DNA from: Desulfuromonadaceae bacterium
GTDB lineage: Bacteria > Desulfobacterota > Desulfuromonadia > Desulfuromonadales > Syntrophotaleaceae
DNA length: 8,846 nt
Direction: 5' to 3'
NCBI GenBank assembly: GCA_021107335.1
Contig: JAIOSZ010000109.1
Coordinates: 1-8,846 of the forward strand
How positions within the stretch are numbered: position 1 is the stretch's first letter; each line of letters opens with the position of its first letter. A program made the position numbers and the translations under genes. This document shows positions 6,455 to 8,846 of the stretch, piece by piece. The notes beneath the pieces are model-generated. The model was not told where the DNA came from, searched no databases, and saw only the letters and a list, made by a program, of their open reading frames with translations.

Positions 6455-7363
6455 ATGGCTTATACTTTATTTTTCATCATCATTCTACTATTTATACCTG
6501 GCGAGGCCTTAGCCTGGGGCATCGGCGTGCATCTACAACTCGGTTCCCAGACCCTCGAGATCCTCAGCCGCCTGCCAAGCCAGCTGCAGCCCCTGCTCAG
6601 CAACTATCCTTACGATTTCCTCTATGGCTTCATCAGTGCCGATATCACTCTGGGCAAAAAATTCACCCACTATCTGAAGCACTGCCACTCCTGGCGCATC
6701 GGTCAGCAGATTCTCGCTGCGGCCAAGACCGATCCTCAGCGAGCCTGCGCCTACGGGTACCTCGGCCACCTGGCGGCCGACACCGTGGCCCATTCCTACA
6801 TGGTGCCGTACAAGATGGTACGCACCTTCAATACCGCCATGCTCAAACATCTCTATTGGGAGATGCGCTTTGAATCCCGAGTCGCTCCCAACATCTGGCA
6901 ACTGGCCCGCACTATCGCACGCAAAGATTTTCGTGCCAACGATGCCATGATGAGCAGCGTGCTGTCCCGCACCATCTTCTCATTTTCCACCAACAAACGG
7001 CTCTTCAATTCCATCCTGCTGCTTAGCCGCTTGCAGCGCTGGCAAAAGATGCTGCAATCCATCGGCGAGCAATCGAAATGGACCCTAGAGGAAGAGAACC
7101 AGGGAGAATACTTGGTTCTGGCCCAGCAAGCCACCGAGAGCATTCTAACCGACATGGAGCAGAGCCCATTCTGGAAGGCCGATCCGGCTGGCGAGCGAGC
7201 TCTCTATACGGCGGACATCATCCGCAAAAACCTCAACCTGCTGTGGCTGGACGGCAAACTGCCGGAAGCCGAAGCGCAGAAACTATTGGCCCAGCTGAAA
7301 AGGCGTTTCCGTCAGGGGATCACTAACCCCGAAGCCCTGCTCGACCTACTGGCCGGTTACTGA
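6455..7363 (+). CDS. exported zinc-dependent phospholipase C family protein
   Basis: A 302-residue protein with a hydrophobic signal peptide (1-20, ending EALA) so that the mature chain would begin with Trp21. In zinc phospholipases C such as Bacillus cereus PC-PLC and clostridial alpha-toxin the mature N-terminal Trp itself binds zinc. Other likely ligands are His26, Asp63 in SADITLG, His72/76/78, His105 and Asp109 and His113 in GHLAADTVAHS, and His132/Glu136 in an HxxxE pair, so the tri-zinc site looks complete. The C-terminal half (about 150-302) is helical and has no recognised domain; no C2-like membrane domain is visible. Substrate is unproven. It is the only plus-strand gene, lacks a clear Shine-Dalgarno site, and ends 8 nt from the convergent coaBC stop. 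Confidence 0.85.
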   Translation: MAYTLFFIIILLFIPGEALAWGIGVHLQLGSQTLEILSRLPSQLQPLLSNYPYDFLYGFISADITLGKKFTHYLKHCHSWRIGQQILAAAKTDPQRACAYGYLGHLAADTVAHSYMVPYKMVRTFNTAMLKHLYWEMRFESRVAPNIWQLARTIARKDFRANDAMMSSVLSRTIFSFSTNKRLFNSILLLSRLQRWQKMLQSIGEQSKWTLEEENQGEYLVLAQQATESILTDMEQSPFWKADPAGERALYTADIIRKNLNLLWLDGKLPEAEAQKLLAQLKRRFRQGITNPEALLDLLAGY

Positions 7364-7371
7364 GGCTCGGC

Positions 7372-8568
7372 TTATTCGCCACGTTGGTCGCGAATGCGAT
7401 CGAGCAGACGATGAGCCAGCAGTTCTTTGCTCATCTGTGGTAAATCCTCTACCCTTCCATCCCGATAGATCAGCCGAACCAGATTGGTATCAACGGCAAA
7501 ACCGGCCCCTTCTGCGGTCAGATCGTTGGCCACGATCAGATCGAGATTCTTGTCCTGCAATTTGCGCCGGGCATTGTCCAGTAACTGCTCGGTTTCAGCG
7601 GCAAAGCCGACTAACACACGCTCCCCCGGCAAACGACCCAGCTCGGCAAGGATATCGGGGTTACGCTGCAATTCCAAGGTCAGGGTCGACTCGCTGCCCT
7701 TCTTGATCTTTTGTTTCTGCCGACAACAGGGACGATAATCAGCCACCGCAGCCGCCTTGACAATGATCGAGCAATCGGGCGCCAGAGCCATAACTGCGGC
7801 GTGCATATCTAGAGCGCTGGCCACCGGCCTCAGCTCAACACCGGGCGGTGGTAGCAGAGCGGTGGGTCCGGCTACCAAGTGGACGCGGGCTCCCCGTTGG
7901 GCTGCAGCCCGAGCGATAGCGTAGCCCATCTTACCTGAAGAATGGTTACTTAAAAACCGCATCGGATCCAGCTCTTCTCGGGTCGGGCCGGCCGTTACCA
8001 AAACCGTCTCTCCGGCCAGATCTTGAGGCGCCAACAGGCGCTGCGACTCGTCCCGAATTGTTTGCGGCTCCGGCATCTTTCCCTGCCCCTCCCAGCCACA
8101 GGCCAGCATGCCGGTGGCCGGTTCCAACATATGGTAGCCGCATTGCTGCAACTGCTCCACATTTCGGCGACAAACGGGGTTCTGCCACATATTGCTGTTC
8201 ATAGCCGGCACCAGCAACACCGGCGCCTTACAGGCCATCACCGTGGTAGTCAACAGATCGTCAGCGATGCCAGCAGAAAGCTTGCCAATCAAATTGGCGG
8301 TGGCCGGAGCGATCACCAGCAGATCGGCCCGATCAGCCAGCGAGATGTGACCGATATCCTGCTCCTGCAACAGACTGAACAGCTCGCTGTGCACCGGTCG
8401 GCCGGACAGGGTCTGAAAGGTCAGCGGCGTGATGAACTGCTGAGCCGCCGCGGTCATGACCACCGAGACCTTGGCGCCAGCCTTGACATAGAGCCGCACC
8501 AGTTCAGCCGCTTTGTAAGCGGCGATGCCGCCGCACACACCCAACACGATCTCTTTGCCTTGCAGCAT
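7372..8568 (-). CDS. coaBC: bifunctional phosphopantothenoylcysteine decarboxylase/phosphopantothenate-cysteine ligase
   Basis: The 398-residue fusion carries out two consecutive steps of coenzyme A synthesis: CTP-dependent joining of cysteine to 4'-phosphopantothenate (CoaB) and FMN-dependent decarboxylation to 4'-phosphopantetheine (CoaC). CoaC is residues 1 to about 180: GVCGGIAAYKAAEL (10-23), catalytic His74 in GHISLADRAD, PAMNSNMW (121-128) and the active-site Cys157 in GMLACGWEG. CoaB follows: VTAGPTREELDPMRFLSN (191-208), HSSGKMG, AAAVADYRP (272-280), Lys289/Lys290, and NPDILAELG. The ATG at 8568 was chosen over an in-frame ATG at 8631 because it has GAGGA upstream and matches family length. 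No terminator is seen in the 8 bp separating its stop from the phospholipase stop. Confidence 0.97.
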   Translation of the reverse strand: MLQGKEIVLGVCGGIAAYKAAELVRLYVKAGAKVSVVMTAAAQQFITPLTFQTLSGRPVHSELFSLLQEQDIGHISLADRADLLVIAPATANLIGKLSAGIADDLLTTTVMACKAPVLLVPAMNSNMWQNPVCRRNVEQLQQCGYHMLEPATGMLACGWEGQGKMPEPQTIRDESQRLLAPQDLAGETVLVTAGPTREELDPMRFLSNHSSGKMGYAIARAAAQRGARVHLVAGPTALLPPPGVELRPVASALDMHAAVMALAPDCSIIVKAAAVADYRPCCRQKQKIKKGSESTLTLELQRNPDILAELGRLPGERVLVGFAAETEQLLDNARRKLQDKNLDLIVANDLTAEGAGFAVDTNLVRLIYRDGRVEDLPQMSKELLAHRLLDRIRDQRGE

Positions 8569-8572
8569 GATA

Positions 8573-8577
8573 TCCTC
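8573..8577 (-). promoter_or_regulatory. ribosome binding site that supports the coaBC start
   Basis: GAGGA on the minus strand lies 4 nt before the ATG at 8568, slightly close but workable. The upstream in-frame ATGs at 8631 and 8625 have no such site. Confidence 0.6.
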
Positions 8578-8664
8578 GATTTCACAGTAGGCCAAAGGTC
8601 TACCGGCCTTTAAACGATGATGCATTCGCAAAAAATCATAAGATGGCTAAGCAAAAACTTCGAC

Positions 8665-8733
8665 CACCAAGGCCTGGTGTTTTTTCAGGGGCAAAGGCAT
8701 ACATCTAGTCTATCGAGATCCTGAAAAAAGGCC
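8665..8733. repeat. nested inverted repeats upstream of coaBC
   Basis: TTTTTTCAGG (8680-8689) is the exact reverse complement of CCTGAAAAAA (8720-8729), with GGCC at the outer side of both arms (8671-8674 and 8730-8733). The left arm also overlaps a small hairpin, CACCA/TGGTG (8665-8669 and 8675-8679) followed at once by T6 on the plus strand, which resembles a weak terminator facing away from any known plus-strand gene. The stretch 8569-8766 contains no gene; besides these repeats only a weak -10-like TATGAT (minus strand, 8640-8635) for coaBC was seen. Confidence 0.5.
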
Positions 8734-8757
8734 GTAACGCCGGAGGGCGGACTTTTT
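8724..8757 (-). terminator. probable intrinsic terminator of the MBL-fold hydrolase gene
   Basis: Beginning 9 nt after the stop codon, the minus strand reads an A-tract, a GC-rich segment with a CGCC-CTCC-GGCG hairpin (8749-8738), then GGCC and six U residues (8729-8724). The A- and U-tracts can pair, so it may work in both directions. The inner stem is short, which limits confidence. Confidence 0.45.
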
Positions 8758-8766
8758 GCGACGTCA

Positions 8767-8846
8767 TCAAACGATATAACGCAGGTGGGGATTGGTGCGT
8801 CGTTCCCGACCGATGGTCGTTTCCGGGCCATGACCGGGGCAGACAA
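8767..8846 (-). CDS. MBL-fold metallo-hydrolase, C-terminal end only
   Basis: Only the last 25 residues and a TGA stop (8769-8767) lie in the window. They contain CPGHGPETTIGRERRTNP, the C-terminal signature of glyoxalase II-like metallo-beta-lactamase-fold hydrolases, in which the His of PGHG is a metal ligand. The substrate cannot be told from this fragment. It runs toward coaBC on the same strand, but a probable terminator and 198 bp separate them. Confidence 0.82.
   Translation of the reverse strand, partial: VCPGHGPETTIGRERRTNPHLRYIV

Noticed and set aside
6382..6873. 163-codon plus-strand frame overlapping the phospholipase gene
   Set aside because: A shifted reading of the phospholipase gene, with Arg/Pro/Gln-rich composition and no domain.
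8023..8613. 196-codon plus-strand open frame opposite coaBC
   Set aside because: It is fully antisense to a confidently identified gene, rich in Gln/His/Arg as expected for a shadow frame, and resembles no known protein.

Overview
The window looks like chromosomal core sequence from an anaerobic or iron-/sulfur-respiring delta-type proteobacterium, most likely Desulfuromonadia (the Geobacter/Desulfuromonas/Pelobacter group). This is inference from protein character and from the order ispE - tRNA-Gln - prs - rplY, which I associate with that group; no database search was possible. Coding density is high, no mobile element, IS, CRISPR array or phage gene is visible, and base composition looks even throughout.

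Layout. All genes but one are on the minus strand. Read in the direction of minus-strand transcription, from high to low coordinates: the 3' end of an MBL-fold hydrolase gene (8767-8846) with a probable terminator; a 198-bp intergenic stretch rich in inverted repeats; coaBC (7372-8568, coenzyme A synthesis); then a tight cluster of a family-4 uracil-DNA glycosylase gene (5670-6392), fetA (4901-5668) and fetB (4115-4897), spaced 1 and 3 nt apart; then a 476-residue AAA ATPase with an MshEN-like N-terminus (2501-3931). A good sigma70-type promoter just beyond that gene serves ispE (1522-2385), tRNA-Gln(UUG) (1416-1490), prs (338-1276) and the start of rplY (1-257, cut by the window edge). The single plus-strand gene (6455-7363) encodes a probably exported zinc-dependent phospholipase C; it is divergent from the glycosylase gene and convergent with coaBC.

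How the genes fit together. The right and left parts are housekeeping: CoaBC makes 4'-phosphopantetheine, IspE makes an isoprenoid precursor by the MEP route, Prs makes PRPP for nucleotides, L25 binds 5S rRNA. FetAB is a predicted metal (iron) exporter of the YbbL/YbbM type, packed behind a DNA-repair enzyme that itself should carry a 4Fe-4S cluster.

The points most worth a second look are: (1) an intrinsic-terminator-like hairpin plus U-tract inside the prs leader, between a candidate prs promoter and the GTG start; (2) the ATPase that joins two tandem MshEN-like (c-di-GMP-type) motifs to a winged helix and an AAA module; (3) the UDG-fetA-fetB cluster; (4) the nested inverted repeats upstream of coaBC. 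I see no clear evidence of a wholly new multi-gene system; the ATPase is the best candidate for undescribed biology.
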